Positions 43,331 through 55,424 of a stretch of 64,000 nucleotides of DNA are shown here, one piece after another. Position 1 is the first letter of the stretch; the number at the start of each line of letters is the position of its first letter. This DNA comes from Ifrita kowaldi (taxonomy: Eukaryota; Chordata; Aves; Passeriformes; Cinclosomatidae), in contig VZRS01007514.1 of the NCBI GenBank assembly GCA_013398055.1, positions 158,895 through 222,894 on the forward strand, given 5' to 3'. The notes under the pieces are model-generated. The model was not told where the DNA came from and made no database searches. It saw nothing but the letters and a program-made list of their open reading frames with translations. Position numbers and translations under genes: made by a program.

Positions 43331-46300
43331 AACACTTAATACATTAGACTGTGTGAAAAAATGTGCTCCTTCATATGGATGGAAATCTGTGTCCGTCTCA
43401 CTAGAATTTGGCTTTACAGCTCTACAAAGAAATCTGGTTTGAATCTGGTGCCCACACCACGGAATCCTCCCTCGCAGACAGCTGTAATTAAACAGAGCTG
43501 AACACTTATGCAAATATTGCAATAAGTAATTCTTCTAAGTGTAAACAACATGCAGTGTGTATTCCAGCATTCAAAGCATGTTCCTGTTATTCCACAGATG
43601 GAATACACTGTGTTTCCTTTCAAGATCATAGGTTTGATATTGCTGCCTTTCATGTTTGTAAGAATTTTGACTTTGACTTCAGTCAGAGAAGAACAAAGTG
43701 TTTTATGTCTATTTAGCCTGACTTGTTCTAGTAACAGAAAACACTTTAACTTCATTTTACCAAGAAACCAGTGAAAAATCAATTTTCATACTTCCTAGCT
43801 TTAGCATGTTGGGAATAAGTCAAGCTCTACTCTCAAAGTCCCTGGAAGACAGATTTAGCACAAATGAAGAAGTTTCCTGTATGGCTAATGCAATATTTGT
43901 GCTCTCCAAACTGGCAGTTGATAAATGCTATGAGTAGTTTTTGGTATCTTAATCTAATGTAATTACTTCTTAAACAAATTGAGTTTATCTTCCAATTACC
44001 CAACACCTTTATTTAAAAAATAAGACTGAAATAAAACTAGAATAAAACACAAATAGACCCTTGCTTTTTATCAAGACTAGTATCTGTACATCCCAGCTGC
44101 CTCACTGTCCATGTTCTGTTGCAAGGGGTGGACACACCTGGAAATATTGTGCTCAGAAAATAAAGAAGTTAAAGAATAGAAGAGGTTTTTTTATATTTGT
44201 CTGCACTCAAATTTGCAAAACTGGAATTTTCATATTGTTTGTCGTGGATTTTGTTTAATGTGCATTTCTGTAGTGTTTGTGACAATAATCTGTCTTAACG
44301 TGTTCAAAACTTATTTAAAATGTGCAGTGTCTGGGGGAAAGTAATTCCAATATCATCAAACAGTTTTACACATCTGATGCTGTCAGTTCAGTCGGTACCA
44401 ACTCCTTCCAAACACATCTCCTCCTACAATAATCCGTGTTTTGTAGAATACCAGGTTGGGAAGACATAGGAAAACTCAGGGGTTTTTTCCATCTAGAAAT
44501 CATCAGACTGTTTGACTGAATAAATATTAGAGAACCCCATGGGTGACTCCCCCACTTCACCCCTAAAATGCTTTTTCACCTTAGTCCTGGCCCAGTTTTC
44601 TGTCAGACTTTTGCCATGTATTGATTGCAGTTAGGCCTGGAAATCCCAAGCCATCTAAAGAAATCATATCTCTTCTTCTTTTGAATTCTGCAATATTGCT
44701 GCTTTTCTTTACCATTAAAATACTCTGGGGTTAATTTACTGGTATTTATTCTGAGATGGTCTTTGTCACCTTGGCAGGCAGGAGATTATCCCCTGATGCT
44801 TAATTATCTTTGCAATCCTTCTGGTGTCTGTAAAATTAAAGCAACACTGCTTTAAAAAAATGACAAATACATGGAGCAAGTTGTCTTAGAGATGGGAGAA
44901 ATTGGGCCAAAAAAAAAAAAAAAAAGGAGAACTGGAATGCCGTGGTGGCTGTGATTCTGTTACCTTTACCCACAGAGAACAGAACTGTTTTTCTTAGAAG
45001 TGCCACTAAACCCCAACACCTCCCTTTTAGCAGTAGTGATGACATAAGGAGCCCAGACAGTCTAAGAATATTAAAGACCAGGCTTTGCAAGGTGAGGTTG
45101 TACCTTGTATTGCACCAGGCAGTGACTCAGCAGATAATCCCACTGGAAGCTCTTTTTTGAGCAATCCTAAATTAATTTTTAACGTGTAGGAGTTTTTTAA
45201 CTCTTCTAATACACTTTTTAAAAACTCCAGCCTTAAGATGTGTTCACATTTATTCTATCTCCTCTTTTTTTTCTGTCAGGAGAACACTTCCTTACCTTCT
45301 GGGAACAATGGGATGTTCTGTTTATCCTAGTTTTTGAAGTGAAGTATTCTCCCGCTTTGAAGTAGAAGGTGCTGTGTGTGTGCATAATTCCGACTCGAGT
45401 ATCTTGTCCTGGCTCAAACAGAGCTGGGAGGAGGAGGAGGCTGCAGGCTGGCAGGGCATGTGAGCACATGTTCTGCATTTCAATGGTCACTCACAGCTCC
45501 TTAAACCTGATTAAGTGTTTTGTTAGACCTAAATCCATGCGCAGAGTTCAGCGCTGAAGTGTAAATTCACTTAGCTGAGCTTCACACCCTCACCGGCACT
45601 GCAGGAGCTCACAGGGACAAGGACTCCCAGAGCTCCAACCTGGACTCAAGGTGTAAAGAAACAGTAATTAATACAAGTAATAATTAACAGTTTTAAGTAT
45701 ACACTTTATCCAGCAGTTGGGTTTTTTATGAGCAGTGTAATTACTGACAGAAGTGCCATTAAAGTAAACAAGTGTGTCATGCAGGGCTGTTAAAAATGAA
45801 AGAGAAATGACAAACTCTCTCCTTTGCAAAAGACCTTCTCCCAGTTTGACATTTTATATTTATCCAGATGTCTGAAATTCTGCTTTCTGCCTCCAGTCCT
45901 TTCCCAGCTCTCTTGCTAAGCATTCCTCCCTCACCACCTCCTCCCGTTTTCCCTCACTCTCTAGCTCTGGTATTCCATTTCCATTCCTTCCCTAATCGGT
46001 GACCTGGGACCTCTTTTACCTTTCTGCCTTTTTCCTAAGGCTGTTGATACTGAATCCATCTGGATTTCAGACCACAAAACTGCAAAACTGGGAGCTGCCA
46101 GTGTAGACTTTTGTGGAGGAAAGATTTTCCCACCAAATTTGGGCCCTTGAGTGGGGATCTGTGTGTCTGGAGAGGAAATGTTGTTTGCTCCGCTGCCTTC
46201 CCCTACTGCCTGGCAGGCTTTTCTCCGCTGCAGCAGTGTTAGATTAGGATCTGTGGCAAAGAAAACACATATTACTCACTTCTACTGATGCCTTGTTACA

Positions 46301-47490
46301 AAACACTACAACAGGAATGTTGGTTATGTGGAGAATTGCCTATTTCCATGCAGGGAGAAGTCAGGAGTCCCTTTTCTCTGCAGTGTCCAGCTGTGGGAGG
46401 GATGAGAAGAGGGAGCCTGAAGAGCACAGAGATCCTGTTGATGTGGTCAGGTCAGTGTTGAGGAGACCTCACTTCCCACACAGCCATTGCCTCACAGAGC
46501 AGAATTCCACAAGAAATTCCAGTCCTCTGGAACATCTGCCAAGCGAGCAGCACGCCCAGAGTGATCAGCAGCCCCAGAGAATGGAAGGGCCAAATGTGCC
46601 TGTGGTGTAACTGCAGTGAAGCAAGCAGAGATCTGTCAGGAACCCAGAGTCCTGGCAGGTCTGTAGCAGCATTGCCACACTCTGCTGCTGGAGGAAACCC
46701 AACAATCGCTCAAAGCTCAAAGTGCCACCTACTGAACTGGCCAAATAGACGTTTTTGGACAGAGATTCATGTTTGCCTTGGCACTGGGGGGTGGCATCTG
46801 GGATTCCCCCGTTTTCCTTTCAGGCATGCTTACCCCCAAACCCACTCCAGGAGTTCTCCCTCTGGCCAGGTGGGCTGGCAGAAGCTCAGCTCTCCTGGGG
46901 CTGTCATAGGGGAGGGTATGTTTTTGTTTGAATGGGGGCTGTTAGCTGTTGGACACCCTAAATGGACAAGTGCTGAAGAAAACCCGCCCCTTCATCCTTG
47001 GCATTCTTCCTGTCTGCTGATCCCTACTTGAGCAGGAACTTCAGTGGCTCTGCCATCCTGCTGGAATGCTGCACATCAGGAGAGCCCACATTTCCCCATG
47101 CAGCCTCCTCTCAAACAGCCCAGGCTTGGCCCTGCTGTGACCAAGTCATGTTTGAGCTCGGTTTAGCGATGAGTGTGGACGTTGGGATGCCTTGTTCAGC
47201 TGTGCTGTCCAGAACGCGATGCTGTCCCTGCCCTGGGCCGGGTGAGGATGTTCCCAGATGCACAGGGCTGTGCTGGCAGAGGTCCCCAGTGCCCTGGCAG
47301 AACTCTGCAGTGACTGGTGAAGCTCGTTCAACTTGTTCCCTGTGGGTTTGCTCTGCGCCTGTCGATAGGGCCGTGCCCACAGGGACAGCTCTGTCCTGCC
47401 TTAATGGAAGTAGTACCTATAGAGTTGGTGCTCCTGGACTTGGGAAGGATTACTGGGAGCTCACATTATCAATTTAACATCCATTAAGTC
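43331..47490. other. Intergenic DNA upstream of ITM2A, no gene seen
   Basis: AT-rich sequence with a run of 18 or so A at about 44911-44928. No conserved exon was recognised. Any distal ITM2A enhancers could lie here, but nothing in the sequence shows them. Confidence 0.5.
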
Positions 47491-47496
47491 TTGCAG

Positions 47497-47962
47497 TGAG
47501 TCACAGGATCATTAAGGTTGGAAAGACCTCCAAGATCATCCAGCCCAACCTTTGACCGAGCACCATCATGTCAAATAAACAATAGCACTGAGTGCCATGC
47601 ACAGTCATTTCTTTAAGACCTCCAGGGATGGGGACTCCACCACCTCCCTGTGCAGCCCCTTCCAATGCCTGACCACCCTTTCCATGAAGAAATTCCTCCT
47701 GATGTCCATTCCTCCTGATGTCCAACCTGACACAGCCTGAGGCCGTTCCCTCTCCTCCTGTCCCTGTTCCCCGGGAGCAGAGCCCGACCCCCCCCGGCTG
47801 CCCCCTCCTGTCAGGGAGTTGTGCAGAGCCACAGGGTCCCCCCTGAGCCTCCTTTGCTCCAGGCTGAGCCCCTTTCCCAGCTCCCTCAGCCGCTCCTGGG
47901 GCTCCAGCCCCTTCCCCAGCTCTGGCAACATAAAAAGGGAAAATTCTTTAAGAGAAAAAGAA
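47497..47962 (-). mobile_element. CR1 LINE fragment, first of two near-identical copies
   Basis: Antisense CR1 starting TCACAGGATCATTAAGGTTG, then ATCATCCAGCCCAACCTTTG, GAGCACCATCATGTC, GGATGGGGACTCCACCACCT, and CAGGCTGAGCCCCTTTCCCA, CTCCCTCAGCCGCTCCTGGG near the end. A 16-bp piece (ATTCCTCCTGATGTCC) is doubled inside it. The copy ends exactly at an N. Confidence 0.9.
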
Positions 47963-47963
47963 N
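47963..47963. other. Single-N assembly join
   Basis: A lone N stands between two 426-bp copies of the same sequence. Confidence 0.97.
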
Positions 47964-48389
47964 CATCCAGCCCAACCTTTGACCGAGCACCATCATGTCA
48001 AATAAACAATAGCACTGAGTGCCATGCACAGTCATTTCTTTAAGACCTCCAGGGATGGGGACTCCACCACCTCCCTGTGCAGCCCCTTCCAATGCCTGAC
48101 CACCCTTTCCATGAAGAAATTCCTCCTGATGTCCATTCCTCCTGATGTCCAACCTGACACAGCCTGAGGCCATTCCCTCTCCTCCTGTCCCTGTTCCCCG
48201 GGAGCAGAGCCCGACCCCCCCCGGCTGCCCCCTCCTGTCAGGGAGTTGTGCAGAGCCACAGGGTCCCCCCTGAGCCTCCTTTGCTCCAGGCTGAGCCCCT
48301 TTCCCAGCTCCCTCAGCCGCTCCTGGGGCTCCAGCCCCTTCCCCAGCTCTGGCAACATAAAAAGGGAAAATTCTTTAAGAGAAAAAGAA
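47964..48389 (-). mobile_element. CR1 LINE fragment plus flank, second near-identical copy
   Basis: This copy repeats 47537-47962 base for base with one difference by eye (47745 G versus 48172 A) and no length change. It includes the non-CR1 flank (AACATAAAAAGGGAAAATTC). It is almost certainly the same locus assembled twice. Confidence 0.9.
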
Positions 48390-49965
48390 GACAGAAGGAG
48401 AACTCCTAAAACCCCAACAGTTGCCCAAAGATGCAGCTCTGGAAACAGCCAAGGAAAGGAGAGCCCTGCCTCGGTCTGTTTACATCCCTGTGTGTTCCAT
48501 GCACACCACCTGCACACGGAGCAGCTCCATCTGTTAATATGACATTAATGAAGGATTTATGGCCAGACCACATTCCAGCTGGAGAATTTTCTTATGTACG
48601 AGGTGCTGTAATTAGGCACCGCTAAGAGGCTGTAGAAGGTTTTGGAGCAGGGGTGAAAAAACCTTCTGAAACCAGAAGGTTTTTGGTCACAGGTGAATCT
48701 TTCAAGGGCTTTAGCAGAGCTCTGTGCATCATCCAGAGCTGGATCCGAACTGGGATTGGGAGTCTCCAGTGAGTAGAAAAGGCATAATTCAATTATAGAG
48801 AGACCTTTTCTACAAACTTCATTAACACTGACAGAAATCAACCCTGGACTGTGACTAAGAACATGTTACCAATTTTTGTAGCCAGCTTTCACCTGAAGAA
48901 ATAATGCAAACTTTGCAAATTAGAATTACTGATGGAAAATGAAGCTGCCTTCACCCTCATCTACTCCTGTGGGTGCTTTTTTTTTAGAATACAGGTGTCC
49001 CTTTTCATCTGCGCGGCGCCTGTCAAAAATAGCAATCCCGCAGAACACCTGTGCTAACAGAGCTGGAGTACAAATCTTGTCAGTTAAAGAGATTTATGGG
49101 GGTTTTTGTGAAGTTGTGCAGGTTTTCTGTTGAGCAGCAGAGGTGGCAGTGGTCTCCTGTGGTGATGTTTATCTGTGAGCCGAGGTCTGCCAGCTCCGAG
49201 AGGCAAAGCCTCAGCAGGGTGCGGTGGCTGCTGCTGGGGACGGAGCCAGCTGGGGGGTGACACTGCCAAGCCTGGCCCGGGCTTCCTCTTCTCAATGCAG
49301 AGAGCAGGAAGCCTCTGATCTGAGCCACGAGTTTCCTGTGTGCAGTGCAGGCAGGAACAGACGTGGTCACACACACGCACAGGCTCAGCACGGCCTTACC
49401 AAACCCAGGTTTAATCCATGTATGAAATATTGTGTTGAAACAGACCTTAAGAAACACGTGAAGTTTTTATGTCCTGCTTTGGAGAAGATGCCTTTTGATT
49501 TGAAGGAGAAGCAAATCTACTGCCCACAGCATTTTTACAGAGCACAGGTTTCAGTGCAGGAGGTGTTTTCTGTTCATAGCACAGATACCACCGCACGGTA
49601 CGGGAAATAACTTGTGGTTCTTTCTTTTCCTGTTCCAAAAAATCTCTTCACAGTGAGGAGACACCTGGTGATGTTACAAGGCTTTGATGGGACCCGTGCT
49701 GCTGTATTTGAACCTGTTGACTCTCCAGCAGACAGCAGAGCGAACAGCATTTGTATTTTGAAGGATTGGAATGAAGAAATCCCCCCAAAATCGGTGGTTT
49801 TCTTCTATTGCATTTTAGTATGAAACCTCCCAGCCCAAAAGAAAGTTTAAGGAAAGCAATTGAGGGCATATTGAAATCTCCCCAGGTGAACATTAAAGAG
49901 ATGCACTGGCCTGAATTTAAGACCACAGAAACATGGGAACGTTTTTTGGAAGAGAATTCTTTTGG
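48390..49965. other. Intergenic DNA, nothing recognised
   Basis: No conserved exon or repeat family was seen. Short overlapping open frames on both strands only. Confidence 0.5.
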
Positions 49966-49969
49966 TTTT

Positions 49970-50165
49970 TAGCCCAACCTCCCACTCAAAGCAGAACTAT
50001 CACCAACATTAGATTTGGTTTTGTGCAGCTGAATCTTGGAAAACACCAAGGATGGAGACTCTCCAACCTCCCTGGGTAACCTTCTCCAGCACTACACTCC
50101 CTTCCTACCAGCTTTTTTTCCCTGAGGTCCAACCTGTGTCTCCCAAGCCACAATTTGTGTCCATG
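49970..50165 (-). mobile_element. Old diverged CR1 LINE fragment
   Basis: AGCCCAACCTCCCACTCAAA, then AAGGATGGAGACTCTCCAAC with CTCCCTGGGTAACCTTCTCC and CTGAGGTCCAACCTGTGTCT, match the order of CR1 antisense blocks but with many substitutions. Confidence 0.7.
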
Positions 50166-50169
50166 TTCA

Positions 50170-51705
50170 CTCTTTGGCCTCCTCTTCTTCAGGAACAGTG
50201 GTTAAATAAAATGTTTTGAGACTCTGGTTTATATAATCAATATTTAAAAACTACAAATCAACTGTATGATGGACTGATGGGAATATTCACACCCACAGCC
50301 CAATGTTCCATTCCTTAAGAACCTTCCAGTCTCCAATGTAGTGGAGGAAATCGTGTTCCCACTGCCCCAGTTCTAACCCCTGGCTGTTCCCCTGCCTATC
50401 TCAGCTGAGGGTACAGAATGAAGGGTTCCCAGCAATGTGACCTTTTGGCCAAGTAAACAAATCCCTGTTTTCTGCAATTTAGAAATTCCTTTAAAATTCA
50501 GCAGCTCTTTCGAAGTGTCCATCGTTTCCATGCTCGGAGCCGTTTCTTCAAGGTGGCAATGCAGCCATCCCAAAGGAAGAACCAAGGGGCAGGAGGAAGT
50601 GTTTACTTCCACTTCTCCAGGGATTGCATCCCACAGAAATTCAGTTCTGGGCAGGTCTGGTGCGATGTTTCATGTCCTGGTGATGCTTGGATAAACCAGA
50701 ACTAAATTATGGCCCAGCTTTGATAACCTCGAATGGCCCATGTGAGAGTAATCTCAGAATCCTTGTGCTGGGAATTCCCACAGGATCATTTTCCCTGAAG
50801 ACTCTTTACAGACTCTCCTCTTGGGATTTCTGATATTTCCACAGAAATTAGAGCTGCTGCCTTTGCTGCCGTGTGAAGTGGGATCCTCATCCTTGTCAGG
50901 CTCAGCAGGAAAACGAGTTCAGTCTCAGCTCTGCCTGAGTGCCCCCCGGGGCTGCCAGGGGAACAATGACCTTATTTCTGGGTTATTTTCTCCTCCTTCT
51001 TCCCAGGGGGATATTCCCATTAGTGAAGGACATGACCTCCCCTCCTGTGTCCCCCTTACTTGGTGTCACACTGGGGGCCTGGAGATGGTGCCATCTTGAA
51101 TCCAAATTTAACCATTCTCCTAAAATTCACCTGCTTGCAGTCAGCAGAGTTGGATGGTGTTTGCTGATAGGAAAAGATGCCACAGAAATTATTACAGCAT
51201 TAGCAATTCTTCCACTTGAATCCTGTATTCCTGCAGGGAATAATAAATACACGGTGTATAAGCTATATCCTTGGAATTGCCTGCTTCAATTTCTTGGATG
51301 AGCTGCTTTTTCACCTTAATTAGCAGAGCTGGCTCTGGTTCCTTTTAAGACTTATTGAAAATTAATCTCAGCTGAGGCAGTTTCAGTTCAATTCCTGCAC
51401 TAGAGGCCAAGGTGCATCCCCAGCCCTGGTTTCCAGCGTGGAGACGTTGGAATTGGTCATTCCGCTACACTGTTCATTCCTAATGAAGTGGCTCCCTGGG
51501 TTTTAATTAGTCTGGACAGTGAGACAGGAAGGGTTGGAAGGTGGTGGGCAAGGGATGGAGCTGGTGAGACAAGGAAAACAAGAGGCATGAGAGGGAAAGA
51601 GGTGCAGGGCAGTGCTGGGAAAAGACAGAAGGAAGTAGTGCCATAATGTAAAATCCAGTGTTCCTTAAAAATACTCTACCCTTGGAGTACTCTGGAGAGC
51701 TTAGA
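50170..51705. other. Intergenic DNA, nothing recognised
   Basis: No gene, RNA or repeat was identified. Confidence 0.5.
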
Positions 51706-51714
51706 GCTCCTTCC

Positions 51715-51958
51715 AATGACTAAAGGGACTCCAAGAGAGCTGGAGAGGGACTTTGGACAAGGGGTGGAGGGACAGGACACAGGGAATGGCTTCCCCCTGC
51801 CAGAGGGCAGGGCTGGATGGGATATTGGGAAGGAATTGTTCCCTGTGAGGGTGGAGAGGCCCTGGCACAGGGTGCCCAGAGAAGCTGCCCCATCCCTGGA
51901 AGTGTGCAAGGCCAGGCTGGGTGGGGTTTTGAGCAGCCATTCCATGATTCCATGATTC
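51715..51958 (+). mobile_element. CR1 LINE fragment, 3' end
   Basis: GGACAGGACACAGGGAATGG, TGGGATATTGGGAAGGAATT, CCCTGGCACAGGGTGCCCAG, GGAAGTGTGCAAGGCCAGGC, and the terminal repeat ATTCCATGATTCCATGATTC. A complete CR1 3' terminus in sense orientation. Confidence 0.92.
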
Positions 51959-52196
51959 AGAGATCCATTCTGGGCAAGGCACTGCAGCCATGAGGGAGCC
52001 CTGGTCTGAGGGCAGTTCCACAGCTCCGTTTATTCTCAGGAAGTGTATCCTCAAGCTGAGCACATCCCTGTCTCCTTGCATTCCTGTCTGTCTGAGGAAC
52101 ACTGACATTTTCAATTAGAAAGCAGAAAAAAAGGAGCAAAATCCTTTGCCATGCCTGGAAGTGAAGGTTTGGGCACAGCAGAGTCACAATTTACAA

Positions 52197-52213
52197 TTTT
52201 TTTTTTTTTTTTT
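52197..52213. repeat. Poly(T) run
   Basis: About 17 consecutive T on the + strand. It may be simple sequence or the tail of an old minus-strand retroposed copy; no such copy was recognised next to it. Confidence 0.8.
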
Positions 52214-52639
52214 GAAAAAGGAGCCGGTGCAAGAAAGCGCACGAAAGGGTGTGGGCCTTTTATCTGCAAAAGGCAAAGATCTCTCCGAGGGCGGGGCTCC
52301 CAGGACAGGGATTGCTCAGCCCCGGAGCTGCCGAGGGCTGGAGAGGCTGCGGGAAGCCTGCCCGATCCTGCCTGTCCTGCCTGCTTCCCAGCCTCAGCAG
52401 GCTCCTGGACTTGTGCTCTTGGCTGGGGACAGGCAGGGACTGGGAATATTCCACACAAAATCCTGGCCAGGAAGGCAGCAGCAGTCCGGACTGCTGGAAG
52501 GATGTGGGCAGCTCCGGAGCGCTGGGAAGCTTGGAGTGCTGACATCCAGGGTCAGGCTGACCCTGGAAGTGGATGTGCTGATCCAGCCCTTCATTCCCTC
52601 TGCTCAGACTGCATTTCAGGCCTTTGCTGTTCCCTTCTG

Positions 52640-52870
52640 ATCTAGAGATAATCCCACACTGGTTTGGGGTTCAAGGGGACCTTACAGAGCATCTCATCCC
52701 ACCCCTGCTGTGGGCAGGGACACCTCCCACTGTCCCAGGCTGCTCCAAGCCCCACCCAACCTGGCCTTGGACACTTCCAGGGATGGGGCAGCCACAGCTT
52801 CTCTGGGCACCCTGTGCCAGGGCCTCCCCACCCTCACAGGGCACAATTTCCTCCTAATGTTTAATTTAGT
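52640..52870 (-). mobile_element. CR1 LINE fragment, 3' end
   Basis: GGTTCAAGGGGACCTTACAG, ATCTCATCCCACCCCTGCTG, GGCTGCTCCAAGCCCCACCC, CTTCCAGGGATGGGGCAGCC, and CCTCACAGGGCACAATTTCC. Antisense and 5'-truncated. Confidence 0.9.
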
Positions 52871-52874
52871 GTGA

Positions 52875-54325
52875 TGCCAAGGGTGAAATTCAGCAGGGAC
52901 ACTCTTGATCCATGAGCAGGACCATTCCTTTGGGGTCCATGAACCAAAGGAGACAGAAGGCCAGAGGGATGGGGATGCCAAGGAGTCTTCTTGCAGGAAT
53001 GATGCCTAAATCCACACATTTGTGTTGTTTTTCCTGTAAACCCCCTTTCAGAGAATTCTCTAGAAGAGAATTCTCTAGAGCTCAAATGCCCTCATCAAAA
53101 AATCCAAACCTCGCTTCTTTTCCAGTTTTTCCAGAATAATTTCAACTAGAAAATGAAAACAACCCCCCAGGAAAGTACTGTGTGACACAAAAAGGCCAAA
53201 GGGAAGTGAAATCAGAAGAGATCAGAAGAGAGATGAAATTTGTGCACTCAGGCTTTATATTTTGGGGAAGTGCTTGTTGGCGAGGGGCAGGGAGGAGGAT
53301 CTTGCTGGGAGGGCTGACTCAAATCCTGCTGCTGCTATCAAACCCTGGAACTCAGTACAACATTTACATGGATCATTTTCCACTGCACTTCAGAAATAAC
53401 TGTGGCTGACATAATTAGGGGATTTTGCAGAAGTAAACTTGAGCCAGGAGGTGAATAAGGAGAAAAAAAGGCTCTGGCTTCCCAAATATCCTTCTTTTGT
53501 CCCCATTGATGCCTCAGCTTTCCCACAAAGTGCCCTTTCTTCTCCATCTCCTCCCTCCCAGGTAATATCACCTGGTTTGGAGCATGAATTCTTGTGACAG
53601 AAGAAAAGCTGCATTGTTCAATACCTTCCTCCTCTGAGTTATGCCAGTGGCACCTATTTTGACAGTCTTCATAGTTTCCTCATATCTGACTAATTAGAGC
53701 TGATGAAAACCATGATTCGTTGAAAAAACACAGATAATCATCTGAGCAAATCCAACCTCCGTCTTCAAATGGGGCTGAATGTTCTTAAATACCCATCAAA
53801 CCGCAAAGAAATGATTTAATCTCAAGGCTCCATCTTGTGGCAAAGTAAAGCAAAGTCACTGATTGGGAAATTAATATTTGTTCTGCCTGAATATTTGTTT
53901 TTCCTTAATATTTGTTCTTCCTTAATTTCCCCTGCTTCTTCTTTAATAACCTCATGCATGTGTTTGCTCATGTACAGGAAAAGTTTAATTTAATACCCTT
54001 GAAAACCTAGGGCAGCACTCAGAGCTGTGGTAATTCTGACATATCCCGAGTTTCCCAAATTTCTGAGTGTCCATGTCCAATATGATCGTGCTTGGGTGTA
54101 TTTGTATTAAAAATCTCTTGTAAAAGGGTAGGATTTGGCATTAATTTTTGGCTGGAATCTCCCATGGAGTTTCTTTAACTCCTTCATTCTGAATTGCACC
54201 AATAGTGCAAAGCAGAGAAAAAGTGTTATAATTACCATGAATGATTTTTCATCAGTTAGAAATTCTGATTAAAAAGAGGATTTTCAAGGGGCAAGGGCTT
54301 ACCTGGTGTTTGATCAGGTAATTAA
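52875..54325. other. Intergenic DNA, nothing recognised
   Basis: Contains a doubled GAGAATTCTCTAGA at about 53051-53079 and a loose repeat of AATATTTGTT with about a 20-bp period at 53868-53925. No exon was recognised. Confidence 0.5.
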
Positions 54326-54329
54326 AAAA

Positions 54330-54775
54330 TCATGAAGGTTGGAAAAGACCTCCAAGGTCATTAAGTCCAACCTTCAATCAAATCCCACCACTAAACCCCA
54401 TCACCAAGGGCCACATCTGCTTGATTTTTGAATTCTTCCAGGGATGAGGACTCCACCACCTCCCTGGGCAGCGCTTCCAGTGCCTGACCTTTCTTCCAGG
54501 GAAGAAATTTTTCCTGCTGTCCAACCTGAACCTCCCCTGACCCAGCCTGAGGCCATTCCCTCTCCTCCTGTCCCTGTTCCCTGGGAGCAGAGCCCGACCC
54601 GCCCCCCCGGCTGCCCCCTCCTGTCAGGGAGTTGTGCAGAGCCACAAGGTCCCCCCTGAGCCTCCTTTGCTCCAGGCTGAGCCCCTTTCCCAGCTCCCTC
54701 AGCCGCTCCTGGTGCTCCAGCCCCTTCCCAGCTCTGTTCCCTTCTCTGGACACGCTCCAGCCCCTGAAATCCTCT
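54330..54775 (-). mobile_element. CR1 LINE fragment, about 450 bp
   Basis: AATCATGAAGGTTGGAAAAG with ACCTCCAAGGTCATTAAGTC, GGACTCCACCACCTCCCTGG, TGAGGCCATTCCCTCTCCTC, CCCTGAGCCTCCTTTGCTCC, and CAGCTCCCTCAGCCGCTCCT. It belongs to the same CR1 group as the 47.5-kb copy. Confidence 0.92.
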
Positions 54776-55134
54776 GTCCCCGGGGCCGCGTCCCTCGCCC
54801 TGGAGTGGGACAGGCAGCCCTGGCCCGGCCAGATAAAGCCCTTCCTTCCATCGGGGGCCAGGCAGGAAGGGGAGCAGCTGCTCCTTATCTGCCTTCCTGC
54901 AGCTCCCCCAGTGCCACAGCTTTTTTTTTATTATTTTGATAAATAAAACATAAAGCTGGTTTTTAGCAAGCAGGAGCTGGCGAGCTTCCAGGAGGATGTC
55001 CTGGGCAGGAGAGACAGCACCCATGGGTGCTCCCTGCCTGCTCATCCACCTCATCCAGCCAGGGATCTCCGGGAGCTCCGGGCGAAGGGAGGAGCTCCTG
55101 GGTTGGGCTGTTGCCGCTGGTAGTTTTATCCTGG

Positions 55135-55420
55135 GACATTTTTTACAAGGGCAAGGGATGACAGGACACAGGGAATGGCTTCACACTGACAAGGTTCAGT
55201 GTGAGGTGGGATTTTGGGAAGGAATCCTTCCCTGTGAGAGTGGTGAGGCCCTGGCACAGGGTGCCCAGAGAAGCTGTGGCTGCCCCTGGATCCCTGGAAG
55301 TGTCCAAGGCCAGATTGGACGGGGTTTGGAGCAACCTGGGACAGTGGAAAGTGTGGAATGAGACGATCTTTAAGTCCCTTCCAACCCAAACCCTCCTAAG
55401 ATTCCATGATTCTATGAAAA
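55135..55420 (+). mobile_element. CR1 LINE fragment with complete 3' end
   Basis: GGGATGACAGGACACAGGGA, GGGATTTTGGGAAGGAATCC, GGTGCCCAGAGAAGCTGTGG, TTTAAGTCCCTTCCAACCCA, and the terminal GATTCCATGATTCTATGA repeat. Confidence 0.93.
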
Positions 55421-55424
55421 TTAT

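Noticed and set aside
53051..53079. Doubled GAGAATTCTCTAGA as a regulatory palindrome
   Set aside because: It is short, isolated and in gene-free DNA; a local slippage duplication explains it.
54401..55054. 217-codon minus-strand frame near 54.4 kb that could be a CR1 protein
   Set aside because: It lies in the CR1 3' region, not in its reverse-transcriptase frame, and no RT motif is present.
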